Shown one piece after another: positions 62,901-64,000 of a stretch of DNA of 64,000 bases. The translations under genes and the position numbers were made by a program. Source of the DNA: an uncultured Saccharospirillaceae bacterium (lineage in GTDB: Bacteria; Bacteroidota; Bacteroidia; Flavobacteriales_D; CAJJDF01); NCBI GenBank assembly GCA_950054195.1, contig CATLPG010000001.1, positions 104,441-168,440 of the forward strand, given 5' to 3'. Positions within the stretch are counted from its first letter, which is position 1. Each line of letters opens with the position of its first letter. Under the pieces are notes generated by a model, which did no database searches, was not told where the DNA came from, and saw only the letters and a list, made by a program, of their open reading frames with translations.

Positions 62901-64000
62901 ATGATAAATAAAGATCAATTGTCGGACCTGAGCATCCGTTTGGAGGCTCTAAAAGGGTATCTTTGACGTAGATGCCAAACTCGTAGAAATAGAGGAAGAG
63001 GAACTTAAAACTCAAGACCCTAATTTTTGGGATGATCCAAAGGAAGCTCAATCGCTACTTAAAAGAATTAGTGATAAAAAATTTTGGACAAAAAGCTATC
63101 AAGACCTTAAAACTAAGCTAGATGATTTAGATGTTTTGCTTGATTTTTATAAGGATGGTGAGGCCTCTGAAGATGAAATCACATCACTCTACAATAAAAC
63201 CGTTGAAAAACTTGAAGATTTAGAGTTTAAAAACATGCTATCCTCCGAAGAGGATAAGCTAAGCGCTGTTTTACAAATTACCGCTGGTGCAGGTGGAACT
63301 GAAAGCTGTGATTGGGGAGAAATGCTCATGCGAATGTATATTATGTGGGCAGAAAAAAATGGTTTTAAAGTAAAAGAGTTAGATTATCAAGCAGGAGATG
63401 TGGCCGGTATTAAAACAGTTACTCTTGAAATTGAAGGCGAATTTGCTTTTGGTTATTTAAAGGGAGAGAATGGAGTTCATCGCTTAGTTCGTGTTTCTCC
63501 TTATAATGCTCAAGGAAAAAGAATGACTTCTTTTGTTTCTGTTTATGTTTATCCACTTATAGATGACACCATTGAGATTGTTGTAAATCCTTCTGATATT
63601 TCATGGGATACGTTTAGAAGTGGAGGTGCCGGTGGTCAAAACGTTAACAAGGTTGAAACTGGTGTGCGGCTGAGACACGCACCTTCTGGTATAATTATTG
63701 AAAATACCGAAAGTAGGTCTCAATTGCAAAACAGAGAAAAGGCGATGCAGTTATTAAAATCTCGCTTGTATGAAATTGAACTTCAAAAAAGAATGGCTGC
63801 TAGAGATGAAATAGAAAGTGAGAAGAAAAAAATTGAGTGGGGATCGCAAATACGCAACTATGTCTTACACCCATACAAACTTATTAAGGATGTACGTACC
63901 GGAGAAGAAACCGGAAACACCGACGCCGTTCTAGATGGCGATATTGATAGCTTCTTAAAAGCCTATTTAATGATGACCGGTCAAAAAGAAACCAGTAACG
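62901..64000 (+). CDS. prfB: Peptide chain release factor 2 (with programmed +1 frameshift)
   Basis: RF2 recognises UAA and UGA stop codons and releases the peptide. The gene is split by a programmed +1 frameshift: MINKDQLSDLSIRLEALKGYL ends at TGA (62964-62966), and after skipping one T the frame continues DVDAKLVEIEEEELKTQDPNFWDDP. The downstream part has the GGQ loop in RSGGAGGQNVNKVETGVRLRH and ends DGDIDSFLKAYLMMTGQKE at the window edge, so only a few C-terminal residues are missing. Length is about 366 residues, as for RF2. The ORF is invisible as one open frame because of the shift. A domain for SPF-type stop recognition lies near residue 190, where the segment is not fully checked here. 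Confidence 0.95.
62951..62967 (+). other. prfB programmed +1 frameshift site
   Basis: The site reads AAA GGG TAT CTT TGA C. It matches the conserved RF2 autoregulation site: slippery CTT before an in-frame TGA, followed by C, with a partial Shine-Dalgarno-like AAAGGG before it. When RF2 is scarce, the ribosome shifts by one base on CTTT and makes full-length protein. The upstream helper is weaker than the E. coli AGGGGG. Confidence 0.9.

Overview
This window is a stretch of chromosome from a member of the Bacteroidota, most likely a marine Flavobacteriia- or Cryomorphaceae-like bacterium. The DNA is AT-rich and start codons have little Shine-Dalgarno signal. Several intergenic regions carry candidate promoters of the Bacteroidota type (-33 TTTG, -7 TAnnTTTG). 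The window encodes type IX secretion (T9SS) parts and both kinds of T9SS cargo tail, plus an RprXY-like sensor pair, a plant-sized IspG, two TlpA/DUF4369 proteins and a DUF5686 outer-membrane protein. I see no rRNA, tRNA, CRISPR array, transposase, integrase or phage gene. No gap between genes exceeds about 210 bases.

Layout. 1-2540: end of an HD-domain phosphohydrolase, then lpxK and a purine nucleoside phosphorylase, overlapping. 2580-9110: three secreted proteins, two of them tandem paralogues with PKD-like domains and a type B T9SS tail. 9170-13584: gatB, two TlpA-like thioredoxins and lpxH, nearly all start-stop overlapped. 13581-15621 (minus): OmpR-type regulator and its histidine kinase. 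15794-23668: CvpA, a propeller/BamA-like barrel fusion, a half-size TSUP transporter, an M20 peptidase and PorZ. 23672-26798: an outer-membrane barrel, a LytTR regulator/receiver/Hpt phosphorelay set without a kinase, and trpS. 26795-28639 (minus): LptF/LptG permease and a START-like protein. 28846-31926: an island of six small unrecognised co-directional genes, one of them frameshifted. 31947-39188 (minus): sixA and a T9SS cassette (OmpA/PorE-like, PorP/SprF-like, giant glycine-rich cargo). 39332-47946: pruA, a cobalamin adenosyltransferase, DUF5686 protein, ispG and a YgiQ radical-SAM protein. 48074-52983: secreted START protein, 7TM-DISM kinase with LuxR-type regulator, and two divergent envelope proteins. 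52973-64000: fbp, rnc, infB-nusA-rimP, M28 peptidase-cysS, a YwqK-like protein and prfB, the last with its programmed +1 frameshift.

The genes fall into two themes: housekeeping (lipid A synthesis, translation factors, tRNA charging and amidation, isoprenoids, proline catabolism) and envelope or surface building through the T9SS. Features that most deserve a second look are the intrinsic terminator placed inside the predicted 5' leader of rimP-nusA-infB, the small-gene island with its frameshifted gene and flanking nested palindrome, the kinase-less phosphorelay beside PorZ, and the glycine-rich T9SS cargo cassette.
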